64,000 nucleotides of DNA from Brachionus koreanus (Eukaryota; Rotifera; Eurotatoria; Ploima; Brachionidae), in assembly GCA_016987375.1 (NCBI GenBank), contig PJRA01000493.1, positions 225,852-289,851 on the forward strand. Direction: 5' to 3'. The notes below the pieces were generated by a model. The model worked only from the letters and a program-made list of their open reading frames with translations. It searched no databases and was not told the DNA's origin. Position 1 is the stretch's first letter. Each line of letters begins with the position of its first letter. Shown piece by piece: positions 47,530 through 58,429 of this stretch. The position numbers were made by a program, and so were the translations under genes.

Positions 47530-47905
47530 TCAAAAAAATCCAATAAGGTAAATGGTTTTAATGATCCTTTGTTTATTTATCTTTTGTTTTATCTTATTTT
47601 CTGCAGATGCTTGTCGACATTTAAAGCTGTTTTTTTTTGTGGGCGCAGTTATTATTTTGGAGGTTAGTTCGTTCCAGTTTTTGACTTTACTATTTGTCAA
47701 GAAGTGTTCATGCTGCTTTGTCTTTGCCTTGTTTAATTATACCTACCCCTAATGAAATACTTGACAAGTTTTTGCCACATTAGCATACTAAGCTTGCTAA
47801 TTTTAAAGAATTCAATCAAAAAACCTCGTTCTCGTCTTTCTTTTAACTTTCCTACAACTAACTTTATGTCTTACAAGAGAAACATAAAGTAAATAAAAAA
47901 TGCTG
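47530..47905 (-). mobile_element. degraded non-LTR retrotransposon C-terminus
   Basis: Minus-strand frames give RTRGFLIEFFKI (family RRLRGDLIQMYK), then HEHFLTNSKVKNWNELTSK (family NFFTNRVVNGWNKLPEDV) and NSFKCRQ (family NSFKAKL), in the right order, followed by an A-rich end with AAAGATAAATAAACAAAGG. Frames shift between the blocks. Confidence 0.65.
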
Positions 47906-48233
47906 ATTGTCCAGTTTTTAAACACTTAATCCAAAATTACTAATTACTAATAAAAAGTTAATTTTAAGTTCAGTATATAAAGTTAAATTTTTTTTCTTCA
48001 AAAATTTCTTAAAAATGAAGAAAAATGAAACAAATTATAGATATTTAAATAAAAAAATTTTAATTGTTAAAAATTCTTTATTTACAATTCAAAAAACCGT
48101 AATTTTAAAAAGTTCTTTAAGATTTCTTAAAAATTTAAAAGTAATTAAGGTTCGTCTTACAAATAAAAAACTAAAAATCTAATGTTATATTCAAAAATCA
48201 TGTTTTTATTTTGTAATAATTAATTGTAATATT

Positions 48234-49270
48234 TCATAATTTATTATGAAATTAAACATTTATTTAAAGATTTCTAAGTCTTTTTTTTGTAATAATTGTT
48301 GCCCAAATATTGACAACAAGTTGGAAAAACATTATCATTGTTTGCAATACCGATAGACCATTTGAAATCATCCAAGCCCCTATTCGCCGCCATCCAGCTT
48401 CAAAAACCAAAATTAAAATAAAACCTGAATTAAAAAGGTATTTGTACACTTACAATTCAAAACATGCAAAAAAAATATAAAAAATATTCAAAAATAAAAT
48501 AATAAAAGATTTAAACTAAAAATAAAAAAAAAAACTTTTTATTATGTAAAAGAAAACAATAAAAAAGTAAACTAAAACAAAAATTAATAAAATAAAAGTA
48601 TTTAATATACTAATAATTGATTTCTTACTTATTTTTATTTTTTTATTTATTTATTATTTCAATGAACGCCTTTAAGGCGATGTTAAATAAGAAAGAAAAA
48701 TAAAGTATCCGGTTAATCTTTGCTCAATTGATATCAATCTTCCTCTAAAATCATTTAGAATTCCATTTATTGTTGCAAAGCATGCATCTTAAAATAAACT
48801 AAAAAATTTGTATAATTATTACTACAAAAAATACGTGTTGAAGATGTTTCTAATTGCATTGACGTTGTAATTTCAACGAATTCTATTAATAAAAAAATTT
48901 AAATTTAAGAATTTATCTATTTTGATTAAAACAAACTTTTGTTGGTATTTTCCTTAAATTCATGTAGATCATTTTTAACATTTTCCAGTTCATTTCTGAC
49001 ATTCCCCAGTTCTTCTTCAATTTTGATAACTTTTTCCTCAATCTTAAAAAAAAAACGAAAAAAAATTATCAATATAAAAAGTGTTATTTAAAAAGTATTT
49101 CATTCATGACAGCAGAAAATTTATTTGATATAAAAAATATTTCAATATTTGATCCTAGGGTTTCTAAAATTTATTTTTTTGACTTAATTTTCCAACGATT
49201 AATAATTATATTGTATTTATAATAGTTCAACTACAATTACCACGTAACATATCAAACTTGCTAAAATATT
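48234..49270 (-). pseudogene. decayed copy of the coiled-coil membrane protein gene at 58.4-59.2 kb
   Basis: This segment duplicates 58389-59440, highly similar over the 3' half and more diverged toward the 5' end. Exon-equivalents 2-5 are readable. The last (48424-48264) encodes GFILILVFEAGWRRIGAWMI and ends KKRLRNL because an 8-A run replaces the 9-A run of the other copy. Two lesions make it a probable pseudogene. The first exon reads MNEILFK then stop and has lost its GTATGT donor. The exon-4 donor is separated from its exon by a 75-bp retroelement 3' end. The coiled-coil exon has two heptad units where the intact copy has four. The ORF could still be used from another start; that is untested. 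Confidence 0.75.
48632..48706 (-). mobile_element. 75-bp retroelement 3' end inserted at the splice donor of the pseudogene
   Basis: Compared with the paralogous copy, which reads ACCGGAATAAGTAAGG, this copy has extra sequence between ACCGGATA and ATAAGTAAG. On the minus strand the insert has AACATCGCCTTAAAGGCG (hairpin CGCCTTAAAGGCG) followed by TTCATTGAAATAATAAATAA, a LINE-like hairpin plus A-rich tail. A related end lies at 53145-53205. The comparison gives an empty-site/filled-site pair within one window. Confidence 0.75.
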
Positions 49271-49952
49271 GACGTTTAAAAAATACATCTTTACTCGAAA
49301 AAAAAACGTTAAAAAAAGTAAAAAAAATCTATTTAAAATGTCAAACTAAGAACGAAATCCTTATAACAAAATATAAACTTATGTTCAAATACTCAATATT
49401 AATTTTGTTTTGTGAGAAAGAATTTAAATGTTTGAAATATTGTTTAAAAAAATCAAAAATGATCAGATTGATTGAATAGATTCAAAGGAATGAGTGGTAA
49501 TAAGTTTAAAAAAAACCTTTGGCCTCTGAGTGTTACTAGTTTCTTTTAGAAGCTTACCATTATTAGTGATCCTAAAACCACCAATTCACTTCCTTTAAAA
49601 TTCGTTACCAAATTTTGAATTGCCCGTTAAAAGGTCCAAAAAAATTGTCAAAATGTAAAAAAAAAGAATTTGTAAATGATTAAAAAAATTTAAAACCAAA
49701 AAATAAAATTTGTTTTAATTAGAAAACGTGCTTTGTAAAAAATTTAAAAATAAGTTGGAAATTTTATTCAAATTAAAGCAATATATTTCAAAAATGTTAT
49801 TAATAATTCAGATAAAGAAACAAGTTTACAAAATCGTTATTCTTTCTAATTTGAATTTTTCCTCATGTGGTACATCTGATGAGGAAATTTAATTTGGAAA
49901 CAAATCATGAAATAAATAAAAATGTATTTGAAGCTGAATTTGATTCATTTGA

Positions 49953-49985
49953 TTTTTAGGGTTTAGACCTATTAAACCCTAAAAA
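49953..49985. repeat. perfect 12-bp hairpin
   Basis: TTTTTAGGGTTT and AAACCCTAAAAA are separated by nine bases. No gene or element is attached. It could be the centre of a small foldback element or a retroelement end. Confidence 0.6.
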
Positions 49986-50271
49986 TTGAATTGATCTAGT
50001 ACCCTAATTTTAAAGGATTTATTGTAAATTATGGAATAGGATAGGTAAAAAGTTAATCTTCTGAAAGTTAATACTAGATAAATTATAGGATTTTACAAAA
50101 TATGTTTACATTTGACATTTGAAAGAAAGGGGTTGATTTTTTCCTGGAACGGCAATAGACATATTGACGATCAGTCAACTAAAAAACAGAAATGGCTCTT
50201 GGGGTTCTATTTCGATTTGGGTTCTGGCAATTTTTTTTAACTATCGAAAGACTCGTTTGGTAAGTTTAAAT

Positions 50272-50512
50272 CAGAGTTGCTTTAAAGTCCAAAATTAAAG
50301 TCAAAATCCGGACTTTAAATTCCTGCACTAGCAATGCTTGCACAAAAAATCTTATCGATCTAACGGCTTTTTCCTAAATCTGGTTATATCAACAGACCAC
50401 ATAGGACAAGATTAACTGCCAAAAACCAACAACTTTATTGTTTAGTACGTTTAAAAAAAATAAAGTCCAGACTTGGACTTGGCTTGAGACTTGTGACTTT
50501 TAAACAACTCTG
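50272..50512. mobile_element. hAT-type MITE, 241 bp, perfect 8-bp target duplication
   Basis: The left end CAGAGTTGCTTTAAAGTCC mirrors the right end, which on the other strand reads CAGAGTTGTTTAAAAGTC. GTTTAAAT flanks both sides exactly (50264-50271 and 50513-50520). Eight-base duplications and CAG-starting short inverted repeats are typical of hAT elements. The interior holds subterminal variants of AAGTCCAGACTTGGACTTGG and no ORF. Confidence 0.85.
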
Positions 50513-50837
50513 GTTTAAATTAGATGAGTCTCGACAATTTTGCTTTTAAATTCAATTATAAATAAAAAAATGATTTAAAAATTTGTTTACATAGCCTTCT
50601 CAAAAAATTTTTGGTTCCAATGACCAAAAATTCACTCCTTATTTAAAATAAATATTTTTTCAATTTAAAAAATGATTATTAGGGTCATTTTAAAAATTTG
50701 TGTTAATGAATTTTTTTTAATTTTAAAATATTTTGTTTCTTATCTAATTCACATGATTTCGCTCGAAAGTTTATCTCCTAAAAAATTAATTAAAATAATT
50801 TTTATTATTTTTATTTACTTTTTCAATTTTAATTAAA

Positions 50838-53800
50838 ATGAGCTTTCAACACCAAGAAATTAATGAATTTTCTGTAAATTTCTCTAATAATCAAGAAAAT
50901 GAAGGTAAAAAGAAAACAATTTATTATGTATATTTAATATTTTTTATAGCATTCAGAGATAATTATGTTGAGTTTTTCGGAATTACCAGAGTACGTAAAG
51001 GTACATCAATAAATGAAGATATTGAATTATCTGAAAGTATAATAAATGATGCTGTTGCTATGGATGCGGGCTTTGATTCGTCTGATTTACCTGATTATAG
51101 CTTGGGTCAAAAGAATATATTTGGACAAGTGTTGAGGCCAAGAAACTCTGAAAAATATGTTAATTTTCATACAATAGACTGGTTAAAAGATTTGCTCAAG
51201 GATAAATTCAGACATAGATGGCTAAATAATCAAAAAGAAAAAGGTAATTGGTTGGATAAAGTTGAAGCTTGGTATGATGCATTTTCTGGATGGTTTCTGG
51301 TTCTATTGATTGGATTAGGATCAGGTATAATCTATTTTTTAGTAATTAAATCTATGAAAAAAAATTGACGAAAAGGAATTGTTGCCGGAATTGTGGATAT
51401 TGGAAGCGGATGGGCTTCCAACTTAAAATCTGGGTTTTGTAAACCAAGATTTTGGCTGAATCGAGAACAATGTTGCTGGGACTCAGTGCTAATGACATTC
51501 GACAAGTTCAGAAATCCTGAATGTGAAGAAGTAATTAAAAATTTTATTTTAAAAAATTTAAATAATTTAAAAAATAATTAGTGGGTATTTTGGTCTAACG
51601 AATTTGGAATAAATGACAAAACTCAAGGGTATTTTATCAGCATTATAATCTACATTTTCACATCAGTTTGTTTTGGGACAATTGCAGCAGCATTTGTAAA
51701 AGTTTTTGCTCCATATGCTTCAGGCTCAGGAGTACCGGAGGTACTAAAATTAATTATGATTTTCTATTTAAATTATTAATTTTATTAGATAAAAACAATT
51801 TTGAGCGGCTTTGTAATAAAAGGGTATTTAGGAAAGTGGACCTTACTAATAAAATCAATCGGTGTTATTTTGAGTAGTTCAGCTGGTCTTGCATTGGGCA
51901 AAGAAGGGCCTTTTGTTCACGTTGCTAGTTGTTGCGGAAATATATTTTCCTGGATGTTTCCAAAATATGGAAGAAATGAAGCCAAAAAAAGGGAGATTCT
52001 TTCTGCTGCTGCTTCGGCTGGTGTCGCCGTTGCCTTTGGTAATTAATTGATTCTTTTTATCCTCAAATAATATTACAACTTTTGTCTATATTTGGTTAAA
52101 AAAATTGTTTAAAGTTTTGACTGTGCAAAAATTTTTATGAATACACATTTTTCAAAGCATGGTTTTCAAATTTCGAAACTTTTAATATTTTATAGATCAA
52201 ATTTTAAATCTGCAATTTGATGAAATATAAAAAATTAATTAAATAAGTTTTTATTAAAAATTGGGTACCATTTCAACTAAATTTTGAATGATCTTTGGTA
52301 AAATTAAAGTGAAATTTGCAGAGATTTTATAGAGATTTTATAGAGGTTATCATACATTTTTTTTCATTGAAATGAAAATCATTGAATGCCTCTTAAAAAT
52401 GTAATTTTCAAGAACAAAGATAATTAAGGCAGATAATATTTGCAGAACGATTGTTGAATAGTATTTAGTTGATTAGTATTTAATCTTGTCAATATTAAAA
52501 TTACTACTTTGAGGCCTCAACGGTATATTGATATTTTTTTCAATTTAAAAATCTAAATGAAAAATAGATAACCTTAAGATTTTATTTAATACATAAAATT
52601 TATTTATTTGTTTTCTGTGCCGAGCTAGAGCTCCTTCAGAGTAAAGTAAAAAAAAATAAAAATAGAGTTAATAGAATAAGATAAAATAAAAATAAAGTAA
52701 ATCAGCTAAAAAAAAATGTAAAGAAAGTTTAAAAGACACAGGTTGTTACATGTGACAGAAGTTTACATAGTTAAATGATAAAATATTCAAATGATTAATT
52801 ATAAAAGGAATAGTTTTCCCACGCTTATTAGGAATTAACCGGTTAGTTATTCCGCACAAATTAGATATATTTTTTTTAAAGTATGAACAAATCTTAGAAA
52901 AAAGGTAAAATGCAGGATACAATCTTGTTTTGATAATTAATAACAATTAAGGCGAAAAAAATCTCGCACTATTATCTTAATCTTCATTCAATTCTTTATA
53001 ATTTAAATTTTTTAGTCTGAACTTAGAATGGTACTATCAAGATTAACTTGGTAAAATCATGAGTTCTTTGCAGCGCGAAAAAATTAAATGAACTACTAAG
53101 TAACAAATAAGTTAAAGATAATTCAATTATTTAGACTGCATTGATGTATTCATTTATTTCATTAACCCCCCGTCAAGTCGATGTAAGATAAAAAAAATCT
53201 TTATAAAAATAAAGAAAAAAGATTTAAATAAAAAAAAGAGAAGAGTATATGACCAAAATTTGATGCCAAGACAAATATTCATTTGTTGCATAACATAGCC
53301 AAGTATTGTGGATAATTAAACGTGAATAAAATATTTGAAGACTTAAAAATAAACTTAACCGTTGAAAGTTTATTTATTTAAAAACATGCCTTTGAAGTTA
53401 ATCAAAAAATATTTAAAGACCTACTAGAGATGATTTTTTAAAAATGATAGTTTTAGTTAGATAACCTGGTGTATAGTTGATTAAAAATTAATTATTAATT
53501 TTTTAATTAATTGTTTAATTGGAATTCAATTGGAATTGATTTATTTTAAATTAAATAAGAAAAACTTAAAATAATAATTTTCAAAATCTAAAGCAATTTT
53601 TGTGAATTTAGGTGCTCCAATAGGCGGAGTTTTATTTAGTTTAGAAGAAGTTAGCTATTATTTTCCATTAAAAACACTATGGAGGTCATTTTTTTGTGCT
53701 ATGGTTGCTGCATTTGTTGTTCGAACAATCAATCCATTCGAAAAAGGACACGATGTTCTGTTTTATATTGAATACAAGCCTGAATGGTCTTTTTTTGAGC

Positions 53801-55521
53801 TAATTCCTTTTGTGATATTAGGTTTTTTAGGAGTAATTATAAAAAATACTTTGTAATTTATTTAACAAAATTTAAATGAATAAAAAAAAGGGAGCATTTG
53901 GCTATTTTTTTATCAAATTAAATATTAAATGGTGTAAATTTAGAAAGAATAAAAATATTGGAAAATATCCCATTACAGAAGTAGGATTAATTTAGTAAAA
54001 AAATCAGTCTTTATTTTTCATCCTAAGGTAATTCTAGTAACTTTTTTGACTGCTTCTCTGGGATATTTGAATGAATATACCCGGATGCCGATGCCAGAAT
54101 TAATTCGGCATTTGATCGGCAAATGTAGCATTGCTGATGATTCAATTTTATGGTAAGTAAAAATATAAGTAAACAAAAATTTTAAATTTTGTCTAGTGAT
54201 TATTTGAAGAATACTACGAGTGCAAACGAAGATGTAGTTCCTTTGCGACAAAATGAAGGAGTGTATGAAGCTATTTGGAAATTGTTTTTAGCTTTAGGAT
54301 TCTATATGATAATGTTAGTTTTAACTTTTGGTCTCAAAATACCTTGTGGCCTTTTTGTACCATGTCTAACTATTGGAGCAATTGCTGGTCGTTTACTAGG
54401 AATTGCTATGGAAATAATTTCATTGTAATTAAAAAAATAAAAATTTTTCTAATACATCTTAATAATTGCTTAGTAATTTTCCGGATTTTTTTATTTTCGC
54501 TGCTGGATGTAATGAGAATGTAACATGCGTTATTCCTGGTGTATACGCAATTGTTGGTGCTTGCGCATTTTTAGGGGGTGCAACAAGAATGACCGTCTCT
54601 CTGGTAAGAATTAGGAAAACTAATCTATGACTGATTTCATTCAATTTAGGTGGTAATCATGGTTGAGCTAACGTCTGGTCTATCTCTCATTGTACCTTTA
54701 ATGGTATCTGCTTTTTCAGCTAAAATTTTCGGAGATCTATTTTGCTCATTTGGAATTTATGATGCTCACATAGAACTTAATAACTATCCATTCCTGGATA
54801 CCAAAGAAGATTACAAAATTAATGCTTATGCATCTGATGTAATGAAACCACAGTAATATTTTTTTTCAAATTTATTTTAATTTCACATTAAAGGAAAAGA
54901 TTTTTTTAGAAAAAACGATCCTCCACTTACAGTTTTGATACAAGACGGTATGACTGCTGCTGAGGTTGAGAAAATAGCAAGAAAATCTAAATTTGTTGGT
55001 TTTCCAATAGTTGTGTCCAAAGAATCTCAGTTACTAGTAGGATATATTCTAAGAAGAGACTTGTGCATGGCTTTGGGTAATTTCGAGTCTTAGTTTATTT
55101 CAATAAGTTTATCAAATTAATAAAATTTAGATTTATACCAACAAAGTGGATTTTTTACTCCCAATAAAATGGTAAAATTTTCCCAAACTTTGACAAATAG
55201 AAAAAATGAGACATGTATTAGATTGGAAAAATTAGTTGAATACGTAAATTTTGTTCTTAATCTAGAAATTTAAATTCGATTTGATTCTTAAAATGATTTC
55301 TTAAAGGCTCCACTTTGTGTATCTCATCAAACATCAATGGATGTAGTTATCGATTTATTTAAAAAAATTGGAGTCAGTAATCTGCTAGTTACACATTTCG
55401 GGTATTGTAAACAAAGCCAATTTTATTACCAATTTTTAATTTAATCTTTTTGATTAGAAAAATAATAGGTGTTATTACTAAAAAGGATATTCTAAAGCAT
55501 TTGGAGATGAAAAAAAGATGA
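50838..55521 (+). CDS. ClC-3/4/5-type endosomal Cl-/H+ exchanger
   Basis: Intracellular 2Cl-/H+ antiporter of the ClC-3/4/5 branch, expected in endosomal or lysosomal membranes. Fifteen exons: 50838-50904, 50950-51324, 51376-51530, 51582-51740, 51789-52038, 53612-53832, 53891-53980, 54028-54152, 54197-54424, 54474-54603, 54650-54852, 54910-55076, 55131-55243, 55307-55401, 55458-55521 (2,442 nt, 813 residues). Motifs: [24 protein letters not shown] (gating glutamate about residue 291), [20 protein letters not shown] (proton glutamate about 348), [20 protein letters not shown], then two C-terminal CBS domains ([14 protein letters not shown], ending [12 protein letters not shown]). Both key glutamates are kept, which argues for an exchanger rather than a channel. 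The 53832 donor and 53891 acceptor were chosen because they restore [11 protein letters not shown]. Intron 5 (1.57 kb) contains two retroelement ends. One-to-one assignment to CLCN3, 4 or 5 is not possible here. Confidence 0.95.
52596..52660 (-). mobile_element. retroelement 3' end in ClC intron 5
   Basis: The minus strand reads GGAGCTCTAGCTCGGCACAG, with a GAGC/GCTC hairpin, followed by AAAACAAATAAATAAAT. Same design as the other tails in this window; no coding part. Confidence 0.5.
53145..53205 (-). mobile_element. second retroelement 3' end in ClC intron 5
   Basis: The minus strand reads TCTTACATCGACTTGACGGG, then GGTTAATGAAATAAATGAAT. It aligns with the insert at 48632-48706 (AACATCGCCTTAAAGGCG, TTCATTGAAATAATAAATAA), so both derive from one family. 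Confidence 0.55.
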
Positions 55522-55745
55522 GCTTAGATTTTTTTGAATCAAAATTTTTTGAGCATTTATTAAAATAAATCAATAAATTTTTTATCATTCTTTTCTATTT
55601 ATTTTAAGACCCAAGACTGAAGTTCGAAATAAATATTTATTAATTGATTGATAATAAAAATCGCTAGCTATCACAAAATTATTAAAAAAAAATCAAAGTA
55701 CAATTAAAATCTAAATAAAGAAAAATAAAATTGATTAAAAATTGT

Positions 55746-58078
55746 CTAATTGAGAACAACTAATGTTTGATTGGAGCCATTAGAGCTACTTTTGCCATAA
55801 ACAATATGATCTTTTTTCATTATTAGACCTACAGAATGAAACATGCATTCATTTTTATTTAGCATTTTAAAATTTGTCTTTTCAATAATTTGATCTTGAA
55901 CTTTTTGATCAAACCCGTCTAATAGAGAGAAAAATAAAAAAAATTTTAACTTAATCAAATTAATTTAGCTTGATTTACCCTCAAAACAAACTCCTGTGTT
56001 ATTTACTGCCGGTGAATACTCAAAACGCTTTTCTTCAAATGAATTTTTGTTTAGCGAAAAATCTACAAAAATTCTTAAGACCAACTGAGCTAATTCTAAA
56101 CAGAAAAAATATTTAAATTCTATTTATATTTTAATAAATTGATCTTTAACATACCACTGAGACCAAAGTCATCAATTATATTCGTACTTTCATGACTATA
56201 TGAAATACTAAATCTTCTAATGCAAGGACTTTTTTTGTTATAAGTCAAAATAGGAGTCATCAAGCCTCTAGGCTGTTTACCAGGTTCAAATTTATTCTCA
56301 CTGTTACTGTCTGATCCATACGAAAATAAGCTTAAGCCATTGTTTAAGAAATATCCATCTTTAAAAAATAGCTGAGATCCCCAAGCACTACCAAGTGTTC
56401 TGAAAAAAATTTAATAGAAATTTTGAAATAAATGCTCAAATAAATATTGTACCCTATGTATGAAACCATTATATCATTATGGTCATTAATTGAAATAAAA
56501 TTGGTCACAAGATTGTCTTTTATTTGAATTTTATCTTCAAATGGAAATGATGATTCATTTCTATTATTCAAATATTGTTTTGCCATTCTTCAACCATTTC
56601 TAATTAGTTAATTTGCATAAAAATTGATTAAAATTACTTTAATTTCTCATTGAACATCTCTGACTGTTTCAATGCAAAGCGAGGGTCTGAAATACTATTT
56701 GAAAAAATGTAACCCATTTTTGAGCCTTCAAGAATTTTGGCTAATACATCTGCTGACTTGATATTTTCCAAATTAATTGAGGAATCAGATAGTGAGTCAA
56801 CTATAAATTTTAGAGCAGGACCAGCACTTGGATATGAAGTTGTAAGAAGAACAAAGTCATTAAACTCTGAATTTTCTATTGACTTTTCCTGTTCTGAATA
56901 AGAAATCAGATCACTAATTGTGATCTGATAATCACCTTTTTCAAACAAAAAATCAACCAAAGCTTTTCCTCTGTCTCCATTATAAAAATTCGATTCTTTT
57001 CTAGCTAAAGATTTGATTGTCTTAGCTATATAAGGATTTTTTACGATGGCTCCTTCTTTTACCAATTTTCCACTATCATCTAGAAAAACTTCGTTCATTA
57101 TAGAATCTTTTTTTTCTATAATAACATCTTTAATGCTTTCCAAATGACGCGCTTTAAATTTATTTATTAAAAAAAAAATTATTATATTTAATATTAAAAT
57201 AAAATTTCTATTTTTTAATTTACCAAGCAAGCTAGAAACTCTAAATCCATCTGTTGCTAGCTTGATTGCCGGTTCAGCCAACGTATTCCAATACAATCGA
57301 GCATATTTGTGATATGCATATTGAAGACACTTAAATTCGCCCGGAACAGCCACAGATTTTCGGCCAATTTCAGGATTTTCAATGTAATCATTTTCATTCG
57401 CTTCATTACTTGATTTAAAAAAGCAGTTAATTCCAAAATCTTTTTCATGTTTGTGATCTCTAATCAAAAGAAATCCACCTCTTAAATTACATTTATTAAA
57501 ATCAAATTTTGTTTAAAAATTAGAAAAATACGCTCCAGGTCCGGCAACAAATGGATTAACCACACTTAGACACAAAGAGCTAGAAATAAATGCATCTACA
57601 CTATTTCCACCTTTTTTGACTATGTCTGCGCCAATATCACTGCAAACTTTTTCTTGTGTTACAATTCCAACTCGATTTGGGATTTGTGAAGGACCGACCA
57701 AAATTTGAATGATTAATGCAAAAGTAATGCTCATCGAAAAGATTATTCCTCCGATGATAATCTGACGAAGCTCTTTGGAATTGTTAATGGCACTTTTAAT
57801 TTTTAATCAAGAAACATTTTCAAATAGAAAAATTTAGATATAAATCTATACCTATCCGAGGCAAAATATTTTGATTGTCTAATAGGAGCATTTTCAGTGA
57901 AGTTAGATTGATTTATTTCGAGAAAATCTGACTCTAATTGTGACGTAATGGGAGTCTGATTTATTTCTTTGGTGTTTAGTCCCATGTCTAAAGTTGCGTC
58001 GAAGGACAAGTTATCTCTTCTTATCGACGTGTATTCGTTTAGTGCTTCAGAATCTTTGCCATTTATTTGTGCGTCCAT
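55746..58078 (-). CDS. gamma-glutamyltransferase family protein, type II membrane (GGT7-like)
   Basis: Eight exons (minus): 58078-57852, 57792-57532, 57480-57224, 57151-56638, 56587-56453, 56399-56155, 56095-55979, 55918-55746 (1,929 nt, 642 residues). The family cleaves gamma-glutamyl bonds of glutathione at the cell surface and matures by autocleavage before a threonine. A cytoplasmic N-terminal tail of about 85 residues precedes one membrane segment (about 86-108, IIIGGIIFSMSITFALIIQI). The large-subunit start GIVTQEKVCSDIGADIVKKG and GPGAGGFLLIRDH follow. The expected nucleophile threonine is about residue 447 in NLVTNFISIND, where active GGTs have TxHLSV; the His is Phe here. FGSG-like glycines appear as TLGSAWGSQLFF. 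The long tail and loop resemble GGT7, whose activity is doubtful. Convergent with the ClC gene, stops 224 bp apart. Catalytic activity is uncertain. Confidence 0.88.
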
Positions 58079-58429
58079 AATTATATTTTTCTAAAAATTA
58101 TGATAAAAATAAACGGTTTTATGTATTCAGCGATTTAGAATGACATTTTCAGTGTATCATTCTCAGAAATAAAAACTAAATTTATTTTCACTTGATTATG
58201 ATTTCAGTGAGTCATAGAAAAATTTTGGTATCCTAACTTCGCCACAAATAAAATTAATCTAATCTAATTAAATAAAAAACTATTTGTTCTAAAAAAAATA
58301 TATCTTTTTAATTAATAGAAATTATTGAAGTAAGAAAGATTTTTTGAAAAAAATTATGATTATTTATAAAAAATAAAAAATTTTTTTTTTCATAATTTAT
58401 TATGAAATTAAACATTTATTTAAAAATTT
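58079..58429. other. spacer between the coiled-coil membrane gene and the GGT-like gene
   Basis: Contains a 7-bp perfect hairpin, TTCATAATTTATTATGAA, at 58389-58406, just after the upstream gene's stop and exactly at the edge of the duplicated segment. The GGT start is preceded by TTTTTAG 12 nt upstream. Nothing else seen. Confidence 0.5.

Noticed and set aside
47475..47609. Possible plus-strand exon pair (ATAG ... GGTAAATGG, then CTGCAG before an ATG)
   Set aside because: The second part lies within a minus-strand retrotransposon remnant, and no further exons join.
52746..52946. 66-codon minus-strand ORF in ClC intron 5
   Set aside because: Adjacent to a retroelement tail and without recognisable motifs; most likely non-coding repeat sequence.
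54018..54251. Minus-strand ORF opposite ClC exons 8-9
   Set aside because: Antisense shadow of well-supported exons.
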